In this document: piece by piece, positions 8,901-23,900 of the stretch | Numbering within the stretch: position 1 is the first letter of the stretch | Layout: each line of letters starts with the position of its first letter | From: a virus | IMG/VR virus record: IMGVR_UViG_3300027749_000224 | Span: 1 to 40,112 of that record | DNA: 40,112 bases | Strand: one strand, 5' to 3' | Position numbers and translations under genes: made by a program | The notes under the pieces: model-generated | What the model was told of the DNA's origin: nothing | Database searches by the model: none | Seen by the model: the letters and a program-made list of their open reading frames with translations, nothing else

Positions 8901-11900
8901 ATTGAGTACCTGCTACTAAACCATCATCTGTAACACTTGTAGCTCCAACACTTGTCCAATTGGTATTTCCCAATGATTGTATCACATACGGTTCTCCTAT
9001 TACAAAATTACCAGCAGTTACTACTTGGTCGTAATTTGCTACACTAGCAGTAGTATTGGTTACTGTTACACTAAACAGATTAGTGCCTGGTGTTCCGGTA
9101 ATACCATATTGTGTACTGAAATATTGACGGTCAGTTGAATTATATGAAGTAACTGCTACTGTAGTATTGGCTACTGGCGGGTTGTAGAATAATATTGAAT
9201 TAGTATCACTACTTATAGTGTATTTACCATTTGTTTGACGTAATCCATTAACTTCTACGATAGCATTAATTGGATTAACATCACCAACATAGTAATCTAA
9301 TGCAAAAGATGCAGTAGATCCATTACCAGTAAACTGTTGAGTCTGTGGTAGTGTATAGCCATACTGTGTAGGTTGTGTTTGTCCTAAGAATGAATATGCT
9401 AGATAATCTACTGTATTATCATAAGTCGCTGCAAATATTATTGATGCAGTGATTCCATTATCTGCGATTCCAATTGAGTAATCATTAGAAATGAATTCTG
9501 CACTTCCTGTGCCGTTCTGTAACTGGAATACCGGACCGCCAACTGTTTCACTTATAGTAAATTCGTTTGAATCATATATAGATTTGATGTAATATGTTTG
9601 ATGATGAACAATTCCACCAAATATCGTAGCACTAAACACTATTGGAGTATCTACTACCAGGCCGCTAGTTGTGATTGTTGTTATAGTATCAGTTGATGCT
9701 TTTGTTCTCAATACAGTAGCACTATAGCCCAATACTAATAAATTACCATTGTGATATACCGCAGGTGGAGACCAAGCTGCACCTAAACCTGTTTGTATAA
9801 TCGTTTCCATAAGTCCAGAAGCTGTAGACAAGAAGAATATTGTTCCTGCTGTTCCGGTTGATGAATTATACGTATCTGATATTGTAATTCTATTGGTCGC
9901 GTAACCAATAGATTTTACATAGTATGTTTGATCTTCAACTATATTTCCAAATACATTTCCGCTAAATGTTATTGCACCGTTAAGAACAAAATTATCTACA
10001 TTATCATATTGTATTGTATTGTTGACACCATTTGTTGATAATGCATAAGCTGCTACTGGACTAGTAGTTGGTTTGATTAATCCAGAACCTTGATATATGC
10101 CTGCGCTATAATTTGCATTTACATATATCTCATTAAATCCAGTAACTTCATTATATCTGATAGGATCAGTTTCAGTATTTGCTTTTACTAATTGATCACC
10201 GTTTCCAACTTCATACACATCAATTCTCAATGTGTCATGTGTAGTTGACGAGACGTAAGTTATAGGTTTAGCTACTGTGACTATTTTATTAACCCAATCT
10301 ATTGTATAGTCTGAATCTAATATCATAGTAGTACTCAATCCAGTAGTATAATCTATTAAGAATACACTTAGTTGAATAGGAGTAGTTACTCCGTTTAAGA
10401 AACTATATTGAGTTTGTGTGCCAGACGTTGGTGATATTTCTAATGAAACTACATTATACCCAATATTTTGATAGATTGTTTGATCCCAATTTGTACCAGG
10501 TCTAGTATTTACAATCATGGTAATGTTGTCGGTTACTACACCAGCAACTAATTCTTCTGGACCATATCCTGCTTCAAAAGAATCACCTTGTACATTGTAG
10601 ACTGGTTCAGGTGTATTGACATAATTATCAAGAACCCAAGTAGTACTATTAGTACTACGTAACATAGTGTTATTGTATCCTACAACAGTTAATGTTCCTG
10701 AAACATTTTCAGAAACACTACTTTGTAGATTTTCTATAACATTAGAGGTTCTTTGTGTCCACGTGATACCATTAATAGGGGCAGTCAATATAACACCGTT
10801 GTCTCCCACTGCTATAAATTGTTGGTAATACTCACTCCAAATAATATTATTCAAATTAGTAGCAACTGATGATGTTTGAGGGAACCAAATTGTTCCATTA
10901 AAACTAGTGTATATAACTCCATTATCACCTACTATCACAATAGTCTGACTATTACCCACAACACTGTTTAGTGAAAAATTAGTAGCATTAAATGAAACTT
11001 GATTCCATGACATTCCGTCAGTACTAGAATAAATTATTCCATAATTTGTAGGTGCAACTGTTCCGCTAGCTGAGGCTTGCCCTAATCCAACTGCAATAAA
11101 ACCGGTGAAACCTGCTGTACTTGCATACGCAACACTATTGAATTCATTAGTAAATCCGTTAGTAAACGCGAATGTTTGGTCCCATAAATAAGGCACATTA
11201 TCATTAGGTTGTGTTAGTGAAGTAATAATACTACTTCCAACTGCAACAGTAACTTCAGCAACACTAGAATATGTTACACAATTTAATGTTACACCTGAAG
11301 AATCTAACAATATTGGATCATTTGAGTTATATAATGAAGTTGCTGCCCAATTAATACCGTCATCACTAACTAATATAGGCGTTGCAGTATTATTTGAAGA
11401 AAGAATAAATTTACCATTAGTGCCGCCAGTGTAAATTATAAAAGTTATATTAATTAGGGTATTTGATAACCTGTTAATTGTCCAATTAGATACTGTACTA
11501 GTATTGATTGAAGAATAATCACTAGAGTTTGACGCTATAAAATATGTTGACCCTTTAAAGGTTATTGATTGTCCATTAAGTCCAGTTGGATAGAATGTTT
11601 GATCAGTCAATACTGTATCTAATGTATATTCATCTGCTGGCGCAAATGCATTACCTAAATAAGTACTGTTTGGATATGTTATTCCACTTACTAATTGAGT
11701 AAGGTCTACACCTGGCATATTAACAGTAGGGTGATAATAACCTATAATTCTATCTAATGCATTTAAGTTTCTATTATCAGGAGATAATAATTCCCATTTA
11801 CCAATAATAAATTCATTGTCATTGTTACTAACAACACATTGATATACCCGATTATTAAACTTAACTATACTAGGACTGAAGAAGAATGGTTCTGGTAACA

Positions 11901-14900
11901 ATGCATAATCACCTGAAGAAGCCATTGTCATTGACCCTGTTCCATCATTCAATTGTACTAATGAACTTAGTAGCGCCGGTAATGTAGATATTCTTACTGT
12001 AGTTGATGTTGGTTTATCATAGATATAATATGTAAGACCTAAACTTACACCTCCGAATACTGTTCCGGTAAACACGACCGGTTCATTAATATTGAAACTA
12101 GCAGAACTTGTAACAGTAATTCTGTCAGATGATGCTACTGTCTGTGTTGCAGTCGTAGATGTTATTCCACTATATGCAAAATTTTGTCCACTTACTGGTG
12201 CAGTTAATTCTGGGTTAGAATAGACCGCAACCTGATTTGATGATATAACATCAAGATAATATTTTTCAACAGTTCCTGCAGGTGTACCAACACATACTGC
12301 TGATGTGATTCCACCGATAGAATCAATCGTCAAGGCTGTTAGTGTTAAGTCGTTTGCTGGACTTGTTCCGCCAATATCAGAACCCGCTATAGTGACTGTA
12401 TTGTCAACTGCATAACCTTGTCCAGCACTAGTAATTACAATTCTATACCCACCTAAAATATAACTTACGTCAAAGTTAGGATCGGTAACAACATCTTGTA
12501 TCATCGTAACTTGTGATTCTAATACATAATGTGTACCAGAACCAGTAGTAGTAGTTTTGATTGTCGTTCCACCTACTACGTAAACTAAGTTGAATGTGTT
12601 TCCAACTTTATTAGCAACATAGTAAGTAGTATATACATTGAATGGTGCAGGAAGAGTACCAGTGCTACTTAGTACAACCGCTGTTCCATTAGGAAATGCT
12701 GAACCATTTGTTACTGTAATTGTAGCAGCAGATGGAGTTGAACTATCAGTAATTGTCGCAGCTTGCGTAGAATTTAATAAACTGTTTCCTACAGTTATAT
12801 ATCCTTCTCCACTTAATGTCATTATTCCGCTGTCAGTAGTCACAGTATATACTGTACCAAACAATTGATCTTCTGATATAGTGAATCTGCCAGTGCCGGC
12901 CGGAGGATTAGAATCTATAGAAAATACATAATAAACTAGATTCACTGATACTGTTCCAATTGACTCTCCGCTGAAGTATATTGGCATGCCAACATATAAT
13001 ACATTAGTTAAATTAGGATTTGATGATAATGGTACAGTTAACCAATTGCCAACATTACTGGTACTAGTTACAGTCAATGCAGTAGTACCGGTACCTGTAA
13101 CGGTATATGGGCCACCTGTTGTAGTTAGACTACCTATATCTTTTTCTACATTAAACTTAAGACCATTATATATGTTAGTTAATCCACCGCTAAAATTAGA
13201 GATGCAAATCCTGTTAACAGATGCTAGTGTAGCTGATATACTTCTAGTTAATAGATTAGAAATTGTACCTGACAATCCACTATATTGTTGTGAAGTTTGA
13301 TATAATGTGAATTGTTGGCCCGTAATTTGTCCCGGGCTTACTGGTAAATTGACATTCATTGTCATTGAACCGGATCCTTCAGTTAGTTGAACTGCAATGT
13401 CTTGACTATTAAGCATACAAGAACCAGTAGCTGTAGACAGTACCACTGCTTCACCATTAACTGAGGTTGATATAGAGAATGAAGTTCCGTTGGTAAATTT
13501 CTCTCTTACATAATATGTTGCACCTGCAACTATATTACCAAATGTAGTACCTGTGAATATAATAGGTTCATTGATTGATAATCCTTGAGTAGTCTCACAT
13601 GTTATAGAATAATTGCTACTTGAAGTAGAGGTAACTTCAAACATCAACGGTAATTCAGGAGTTGCGGACATTGTAAATGTTTCTAAATCAATGACTGTCA
13701 ATACATAGTATATTTTGTTTTCTACAATATTCCCAAATGTTTTGTTATTGCCAGCCGAATTTGTCACAAAGAATAATGGCATTTTTGTGTAAAAACCAAT
13801 CGTACCGTTTTGTCCCGTAGGTGTTAGTAATACAGTTACATTATTTGTTGTTCTTGTTGTGGCGACTGCATTTCTCAATCCAGTGTAGTTGATAGTAAGT
13901 ATAGCTTGATTTGTTAGTTGACCGACATATAAAATTAATCCTGCTGTAACAATAGTAGCTGTATTTTGAGCAAAAACTGTGCCAGGAACACCGTTAACAT
14001 CAACAGTATCAGAAATAGTAAAACCAGTATCTTCTAATAACGCAGCAGTACCTGTCCCACTACTTGTGAATTTTGAAATAACAACATCACCCACTGCATA
14101 AGATTTGCCTACGGTGTCAGCTACACTATTCCAATTGGTAGTACCTAATACGGTAATTACATAATTGTATCCTATCTCAAGATTTGAAGAACTTGTACTA
14201 GATGCGTTTGGCAATTGTACTAGTGATTTTACATAGTAAGTAGTACTATCAACTAATGTAGTGCCAATCGTAGAACCTACAAACTTGACTGGCATCCCTA
14301 TGTAGAAACCGACAGTAGAACCTATATCTCCCGCTACTGGTGCTCCGCCCTCATTAGGATTAATTCTTATTGCATTACGATATGCGGTGGTAGTATAACT
14401 AGAACCATATGTCTGTACTGTGTTTCTAGTTCTAGATGACCAAGTCAATGTTTGTTGATTTTCTGCATCTAAAATTTCAAATGTTGCGCCCGCAGCACTA
14501 GCCAAAATAGAATCAATTGATGGATATTCTCCATATAATTTTATTGATGATGATGCTACTTGATTGCTATTATTTAAATCACCGGCGTAGAAAGAACCAT
14601 ATAATGCACCTGACTCCCAATCAATGACTTGAGAAGTGTAAGTTGTTCTATCAAATCGCAAGGTAATTGCATTTTCTCTTATTGGCATTGAATTTGTTAT
14701 ACAATATCCAATCGCACCGATGCTAAAATTCTGAGTTCCTGTTCCAGTAGTACCTAATACTATCCTATTAGTATCTTGTATTGATTCAGTATACATAGTG
14801 TAAAGAGCAAAAACAGGAGACGGAGTAATTTCTAAAAGATTTACGTAATATGATTGACCTTCAATTAAGCCATTGATTCTAGTTGAATTAGAACCAACTG

Positions 14901-17900
14901 TATATACTACTAGATCACCAGTTTGTAAATCATATGCAGTGTTTATGTTAATAGTATTATCTAATACATTTACTTGACTACTATCAATAGATAAAGTATA
15001 AGCAGGATCAATTACTATTGTAGGTAGAACTGCATAGCCAGCACCCGGATTAATAACATTAACTCCAATTACACTACCTAAACTCATTATTGGTTCTAAT
15101 TGAGCAGGAACTCTTGGTTCAGGATATATAGATGTATCAATATATGCAGTAATTATAGGAGGATTTACATAGTTTCTACCTGTATTAAGAATGATGACAG
15201 GAGGAATATCCATAAAGATGTATTCTTCGGGTAAATGTTGAGTTATAGTAGTACCATTCATTCCCCTTGACAAGCCGGTCAATTGGTTGTTTAATAAGTC
15301 TTTTCCGCTATATCCTATTTGCTCTTCACCGATTTTTATTATTCCATTTATTGGGAATCCGTTGACATTATCAACATAACAATAAACCGTGTTCAATGAC
15401 AGATATGATTCTAGTACACCAATTTGAAAATCTTTTTTACCAACATACGATTGTGTTTCGTCTACAAATATACCTATACTTAATCCGTAATTATTAAACC
15501 ATTCGGTATATGCATTATTGTTCCAGATAGCACTTGTAGGTGGATATTGATAAACATTATCACCTCCGTTATAAACTAGTTGCGGAGACACAAATTCACC
15601 AATATTTGAATTCCATTGCGCCGGTAAATCGAAATCAGTAATATCTCCTTCAAACACTTCAGTACGGGTATACTTAAACAAGAACTCTTTAATTACAACA
15701 TGATAAGGTTTAACTTCATTCAAGTAACCTTCTAAGAATAATTGATTATCAGAACGGAATACTTCGATTGGCAATAGTTCACGAATAGTATGTGAAACAT
15801 CCAAGAATGATGTTTTATTTAACCAAGTTAAATAATTTTGACTTTCGATTGTTTCACTTTGAACATATTCAAATAATAGTATTAAACTCTTGTTTCTGAA
15901 AATTAATAATTCATTCGTATAAATTTCTTCATTTAATGAACGGATGATATATCTTGTTTCAGTTGAAGGATATGAATCATACGGAGTAGTATCAAAGAAG
16001 TTGTCTCCAAACCCTAATCTAGCACTAGGATAATCCCATAGTACAGATGAAAATTCTATTGTGCCATTGTCCAATCCTATTCTTGTCCAAAATGTGTCTG
16101 CACCATAGATATATGTTTCACCGTTGCCGGAACCATTAGCTATTACTTTTACAATAGTACCAGCCGATACTACCAATGTAGACAAATCTGCGTACACAGG
16201 AACTTGTATTGAGGCTTTGGTATTATTATCGTAGCCAGTTGCCCACCAATTTATGTAACTCCAATATTGGGTAGTATCAACGGACTCACCGGTGTTCTTT
16301 AGGAATACTGGGTTTCTGATTTCTGCAATTGGAAACTGTGCAAGTACAGTATTAGCATACTGTAGATAATTCTTTAATGCACCGAATCTATCATAGAAGA
16401 AACCTTGCCTTGGTCTAGATAATATACCGGTTTGTACTGCTTTTGGTAACAATGGGTCAGGGACAACTCCGCCGGCATTATCAACACCGCACATACTATC
16501 TAGCATTCTATTATACAACCCAATTGGTTGTTCAATACCCACTGCGCCGTGATATTGGTATCCAGCACCAGAGCCCGGTGTTCCTGGCAAGAAGTCATCT
16601 GCATAATTAGCACGTATTAAACTATATTGATTATGGGGAATGTCATCATTAGTTCCAGTTGAATACCCAATATTTAAAACGGTATCATTAGCATTAATAT
16701 ATGCAAATGCGTTGTACAATGCATAAGCACTCGGTAACAATGGTGCAAAATAAGTTATTCCAGTTGATTGCGGTTGTGCTATATAGTATTCTAAAACAGT
16801 GTCAGATAATGTTTTACCTAACATTTCAAATATTATATTTGTGTTTCTTGCCCAGAAATAATATATAGGAGATATCAACCCTTCGGCATTGATAACCCCT
16901 CCCACTGAATAATTATCTATATTATACGGAAATCCCGGACCTGTATATTGTGAAGGGGGTACATTGCTACTAATCCATGAATATACTGTTACATCGCTTC
17001 CGGGAAACACACGGCCCCACCATTGACTATTGTATGTTAAATCATTTTGATGATAGTTCATAAATCTAGTGTTAGAAGTATTGAACCACAATTGACCTAC
17101 TTTATCACTAGACCAAACAATTCCACCTTGTGTGTTATTTGGACTGTTGTATCCTGCAGGATCATTATTTGATGTAATATCGATGTTCTCAGCTACTGCA
17201 CCTAGTAATTTTCCTTGTAACGGATCAATATAATCTAGATTTTCCAAAGTGTTATTAGTTAAAGCACTAAACAATTGAATATTAAATATCCTATTAACAT
17301 CAACAATTGGTGCTGAACTTCTATATACTGCCCAGTCTGGAGTACTACTTTGACTTACATAAGTAATAACTTGACCATTGTATCCGGTATTAGGAACAAA
17401 GTTAGGTGTACCAATTGTTACGTGATTGCTATTGAAATCTAATGCAGTGCCAAAATTTGGTTGAGTTCCATACTCTACGTCTAACGAATTAGTACTTTGT
17501 GCGTATACAAAGTTACCAGGATTATCTATATTTTCGTTGTATGCCGACAAATAATCAAACATATAAACAGCACCTGCGTTAGTGAAAACATCTATCCACT
17601 GTGTAGCGTTATTGTCAAATACAGTATCATTGTCTAATTCGTCATCAGTAAAATCAAATGTTGTTGCTGAATAACGTTCACCAACTGGAGCACTTGCAAT
17701 GAATGAACCACTGTATGACTTGTCAAATTTTACTACGGTACCAAACTGAGTTCTGCCTGCAGGGTGAGGACACATTATCTTTTGGGTTTGACTGTAAATA
17801 GTAATACCCATCTCACTCAAGGTAGCAGTATTAACTACTGACAATGATAACTTGTTTCCGGCTGTTCCAATCGTAGTATCAACAAGTGATATGACTAATT

Positions 17901-20900
17901 TGCCATTGAGTGTTGTTGCATAAACATTTGGTATTGATACTATATTAATGCTAGTTGCTGATGTAGTTGCATCACCAATTGGTAATACTACAGCAAAACC
18001 ATTGATTAGTATAGTTCTAGGAGTAGTGATGGTGCATGTAGTATCTCCTACGATCATGCCATATTTTTCACCAGCATTTGTATATCTATGAACTGCACCT
18101 TCATAGTTTTTATCACTTAGTTCGTAAGGTGCACCAATCAATATCTCATTTGCATAACGATTAACATCTACACTAGTGCCAAACTCTACACCCACTCTTG
18201 GTGTTTCTTCATTAGTTAGTGTTTGTGTTAATACGAAATTACTACCACTGATATTAATTAAATCACCTGCATTTATTGTAGGTGATTGTGAACTATAGAT
18301 GTACAACGAAGAACCAATTACTGAATAGGTGTTATCGTTCAATGATGTCCCATTGACTGACACAAACAACGGAGTAGTTTGAACAGTAACTGTCATACTA
18401 CCTGTGCCTGTTGCTAATTGAATGTATGATGCTGCATTACGAGTTAACGCAATTCTAAATGTAGTGCTAGTTGGTTTATCATACACATAATAAACGGTAG
18501 CTGCTGCAATTGCACCTGCTGATATCAATGTGCCGGTGAATACCACCGGATCGTTTACACTAAATCCAGCACTACTTGTAACAGTAATTCTATCTGTGGT
18601 ACTATCAGTAGCAGTAGCGGTTTGTGTTACTGTTGCTGGTGTCCATGCTAAAGGAATTACCACAGGAATAAACGGTTGATTACTAGTTCTTGCAATAGAA
18701 TTTTGTACGGTTCTAGAGAATACATAAGTATAACCATAATTAGCAGTATTCACATTATAATCTTTATATGGTGTACCCACTACTACAGTATCTCCGTAAT
18801 AATCAGTTGCGATAGAGTATCCAAATGTATCTCCACTAACAAGACCGGCTACTGTGATTTTAGTAGAATATTCATATAAATCGGTTAATGCAGATTTACG
18901 ATAAACATAAACATAATTGTTATCTATGTCGGAAATGTATAACCAATTTTGATCACCAGACAATGCAGTTGAAGTACCCCAAGTTGTTACCCCAGCCGGA
19001 GCAGCTATTGTTTGATACAATTGCAAAGTATTTACTAAAGTAGTGTTTATTAATTGATAGATATAAACATTAGGTGAACCCGTTGGTTCTGAAATTACAA
19101 ACAAATCATCAATATATGAAATATTAGAACCAAATGATGCCCCGTGTGTTATACCTTGAATAGCACTATATGAATTTGTATCGGAATAATATCTATATCT
19201 ATAGACTATTCCAGCATCACTGTCAGCTACCATATATCCTAAATTGTCAGTATAAGCAACCGCACTACCAAAAGTTTCGCTACCCAATTCAGTAATCTCA
19301 TTGCTATATTTGTAATTTAAACTCTTACGGTAAACAGCCCAGCTACCATCGTTATTGGTATCTACCCATACTTTTAATTTATTAAATTCATTGTCTAGTA
19401 AAGGTAAGTTTATGATCTCTGGTGCAGTAGCAACACGCTGATTCTGCATTCTGAAACCAACACCTTGTCCAGTTAAACTAGTTATGTTAGGGTCTAATGA
19501 AAGATTGATAATAACACTATTCGGATCAACTACTGCTGCAACGATATAGTAATTGTCTATAGCAACATCAAAGTTAACTACCGCAAAAATCTGATAGATT
19601 GTTAGATTGTGTGCTTGACTAAATCTAATTGTTACTGTTCCATTAAGATTATTCTGTGCTGAAATTACAGAACCTAAACTTGCAGGAGTATATACTTTCC
19701 AATCTGATAGATAGTTAGCTAACCATGCATAATCACGTACATAGAACTCAGTTATAGGTATAGTAGTTCCAACTGAATTTTGTGCAGTTGACAACCCAGA
19801 ATAGTAATAGCTAGCCATCTTGACATCATCATAATTAACATATCCTGCCGTAGGATACAATTCAGATGGTTGTGTATTAGATATCGTAGGTAGTATGTCA
19901 ACGTCAGTTATTGGTCTACCGTAATTGAATACGCTGTATATAGGTACTTCTTGTTGTACGCCATTTATAGCAATACCATTAATTAAACCTACAATGCTAG
20001 GGTTACCGGTTAAATCAGTTTGATTTAACTTAAACTGAATGAAGTTATTATTCAATACTCCACCAAATTCACCTGACATAATAGCCCAGTTTTCATACAA
20101 GTCATAGTCAATGCCACCTTGTGCTAATGTTGCACCTTTGAATGCGCTTGCTGCATTCAATGTACCTTTATCTTTTATCATATTCTGATAAACATTAACT
20201 TGTGTTATGTCGGTTAGGTCAGCTAACGCCATGTAGTCTCTTGGACGATATCCAATTAAACTAAAACTTAATAAGTCAGCATCATTTTCTAAATTAGCTT
20301 TATTTACATCGTAATATAATGTACTTTCGTATGAACGAGTTTGGCTGTTAGGCAATAATCCTTTTTGTATTTGGTCATAATTTGTTTGTAACCAATCTTG
20401 TTCATCAAATGTTTCCTTTGCTTGAACAATTGTTATAGCAGTCCAATATCTATTTTTATATTTTACGATTGAACCTTGGGTATATTTAACTTCTCTAGTC
20501 CACTCTTGAATGTTATCTTGATTAAGTATGAATCCATATGCATCTACAGTTCCATTCCATTCAGCAGTTTTTGTACCACGGACGACAATACGATTTTGTC
20601 TTAATCCAGTGATCAAATTATAGATTACATCATTGAATAATGTTAGATTATTGAATACAATACCATGCTCAATGTTACTAATGTTAAATTGTCCATATGA
20701 TATAGTATCACCTTCATTCAATGCTGTCACTGTAAATGCAGTTCCGTCACGAATGACAGACATATCCGTACCTGATATAGGATATAGATTTTGATTTAAT
20801 ATAAAATTAAATTGTTGCAATGTTAATGGCTGAACAATATAACTGTCTTTGTTTATTGCAAGAATTTTTGCTGCAGGATTGATAGAAGTTATACTACCAA

Positions 20901-23900
20901 TCGCCCACCCGGTCTGTGCCCAATATAGAAACTCTGCAACCATTTGATTCCAGTTGATTGGAATACCATTTTCTATCTCATCAAAGACAACGCCTTTTTG
21001 TATCAAGTATTCACCGTAGCTTACTAAGAATTGTGATATTTGTTGAACAGTATAGAATTCAGTTCCGTATGGAACTGTAACTGTCTTATCATAAAAATCT
21101 GTTGCTACTTTTACTGTAAGAGTATCAACTGTAATAGTTTCAATTGCCGGATTTGGTTTAGGTGCTAATACTTTGAAGTACGCATTCGTCTGACTATTGC
21201 CAAAAACTTTATATCCTCGGTCAGTAATTTGTATTACTACACTACTGTAAACTATTCTATCAAACGGTTGATTTTCGTATAATAATACTTGATAGCTTTC
21301 GTCAGGAATCAATAGTGAACTGTTGTTACTATTAGCAGAACTCTTTTCTACATAGAATTTCAATAGGTTCTTGTCGCTGAATCCAGCTAAACGATATATC
21401 AATCGTACATCTAAGTTATCTAATAAGGTGTTTATATTAGTAGTAGCATCGACCCCAACTTGCTTTTCATAGTCAACTATCCAGTTGATATAGCTAGTCG
21501 CAGGTGTTCCAGAACCATAGATTGGCACATCACTTATGATTAAGTGGTCTCTGTTGTTTACTAAGTATTGATCGAATTCAATATTATATTTGTAATTGTC
21601 AACATCTACTCCTAAATTAAAGAAGTCAGCCGGTTTAGTTACTGCCAGTATACGCATCAAATCAAATGGCCATGTACTGCTTCTACGATAACTAAACTCT
21701 GCAGGCCCAACATCACCTACAACCCAGTCACGTTGAAATGCGTTTTGATCATATGCGCCTACAATAGAAATCAATGGTGAAACTAAATCTCCATTGCTGT
21801 CCACTGGAATGATGTTTAATAATTCTGGACGAGCGTACTTAGGTCTTATATAAGAATTACCATTGTTCCACACTAAACCTTCACTTAAATCTGTCCAAAG
21901 AACTAAGTTGTCGCTAGTATATGGACCTGCTCCATATCTAGTTTCCCACCATGTTGGTTTATTAGCTAAACCTAACATTTCCCATGGAGTTTGATCCGGG
22001 GTTGAGGTATCATAATAGTAGAGATACAATCCTCTGAAATACCCTTGTTCAATTGGTTGACGATTTATTTTGTTACCACTGTCAACATAGTTGTAGCTAA
22101 ATTGATTATTCTTATTGTAGAATTGTGTCTTGTAATCAATTCTATTTTGTCCTACCCAATCTAAGAAAGATTCACTGTATATTTGCAAGAACTCATCATA
22201 TGAGTAATCAGTATCTCTAAAGAATCCCGGTATTATTACACCTTCATAAGACCCTGCAGGAACTGTTTCACTTAATTTTAAGTTGTTATAAACACGAGTC
22301 TCATACTCAAGTAATACTTGGTCTCTGAAATCAACTAACTTACCAGTCGTTGGATCATAACTTCCATATAATTTAGTAAATGAGCCATCATGTCCTACAA
22401 TGAAATATGTTTCAGGATTGTAAGCAGTATCTAATACTACAGCAGGTATAGTCGCTGGATATAAACCTAACTTAGTAGGAGTATTAGGTGCATAACTTCC
22501 GTAAGTTTGATTGTACTCATTTACAGTAATTTGGTCGTTTGGTTGTAAATCAGTAGTAACAGTTAATGTAGGGCTATTAACACTTATTGTGTAGTCCACT
22601 CCTTTGATTAACTGAGTTTGTTTTCCGTTATGAGTAAGATATACTAATACTCCATTATAGTTTGATGTGGCAAAATTGTATATTTGACTTAATGGATAGA
22701 TACTAGTATCTAGCGAATTAGCAAAACTGTAAGTGTTAGTAATATACGGTGCTTTAGCTGGAAGCATGTCACTCCAGAAAAACGGTTGTTCATTATTACG
22801 AGGTGCATTCATTTGAATGATTGCATCATCTAACATTTGAGCAGGTGTCAACATTATGCTATAGCTAGAGTTATTAACTGTATCAATCAATAGATTTTTA
22901 AAGTTAATATATTGTCTACTATTGTACAGCAACGCATCAAATAAATCGTGTTTTTGATTTCGTAAAAATACACTTGGCAATACAAGAGAGGCACTATTCT
23001 GTATTATTCGATTCCCCCACGGGACTAAATTACCTAAATCACGATAATTATTTGATCCAAATACGTTGCCGGTTGTATTTGGATTGTTATAGAAAATACT
23101 TTGATATTGTCCGCGAATGTCACCGATGTTAGCAGTAGTTATATCTTCATTGAATGGGTTATTATTCAAATTATCTGGTATTTGATAATAAGCAGTATTA
23201 CTTACTTGGTCGCTTAATACTAAAATTTGCACTACAGTTTCTACTGCATCAATAACGGGAATATTAATTGTGGTAGTATTATCAGTGGTTGTTACTATAT
23301 AGTCAGTAACAGGTACATAATGATTATTAATATAAACCTGCACAGTAGGCCAATTAGTTTTTGTAGAACTCATTGGAGAAATATCGCATGTAAATGTATA
23401 AACTGGTGCAAGAATTGACCAATCAAATTCGAATATTTGATATTGAGCACTAGGAGAGATTGCAGTTTGCCAACCCAAGGACCTTACGTAATTAGTACGG
23501 TCAGTGTAATTATATACATACCCAGTATTAACATTTTGTGTTATTGCGGTAGTACGGTCTACATAATTAAAAGTATCTATGTTTAAAGAAACATCAAAAC
23601 TAATGTCTCCGATATTGTCTACTGAACTATAACGAATAGGAAAACCTAAATAAATATCATCAGTACCACTACCTATCCCATACCTAAACAATGTTGAGCC
23701 AGTAAACGATGTGCTGGTATATACTAAAGGATCACCAAAACTTACACCATTGTCATCAAATATATCAAACTTTGGTGATTGATTTAGTGTTGTCTTTTGC
23801 TGACCTGCATACCACTGTGTTCCATCAAAGTAGAAGTCTTTGCCTATATTATTGTATCCGCGATACACCGCAGTTTGTTCATTGGGTAATACTAATCCAT

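Noticed and set aside
6780-14200. Repeats considered as a CRISPR array or as a diversity-generating retroelement variable region
   Set aside because: The units are protein-coding, diverged and irregularly spaced, with no short identical repeats or spacers. No reverse transcriptase or template repeat is seen in the window.
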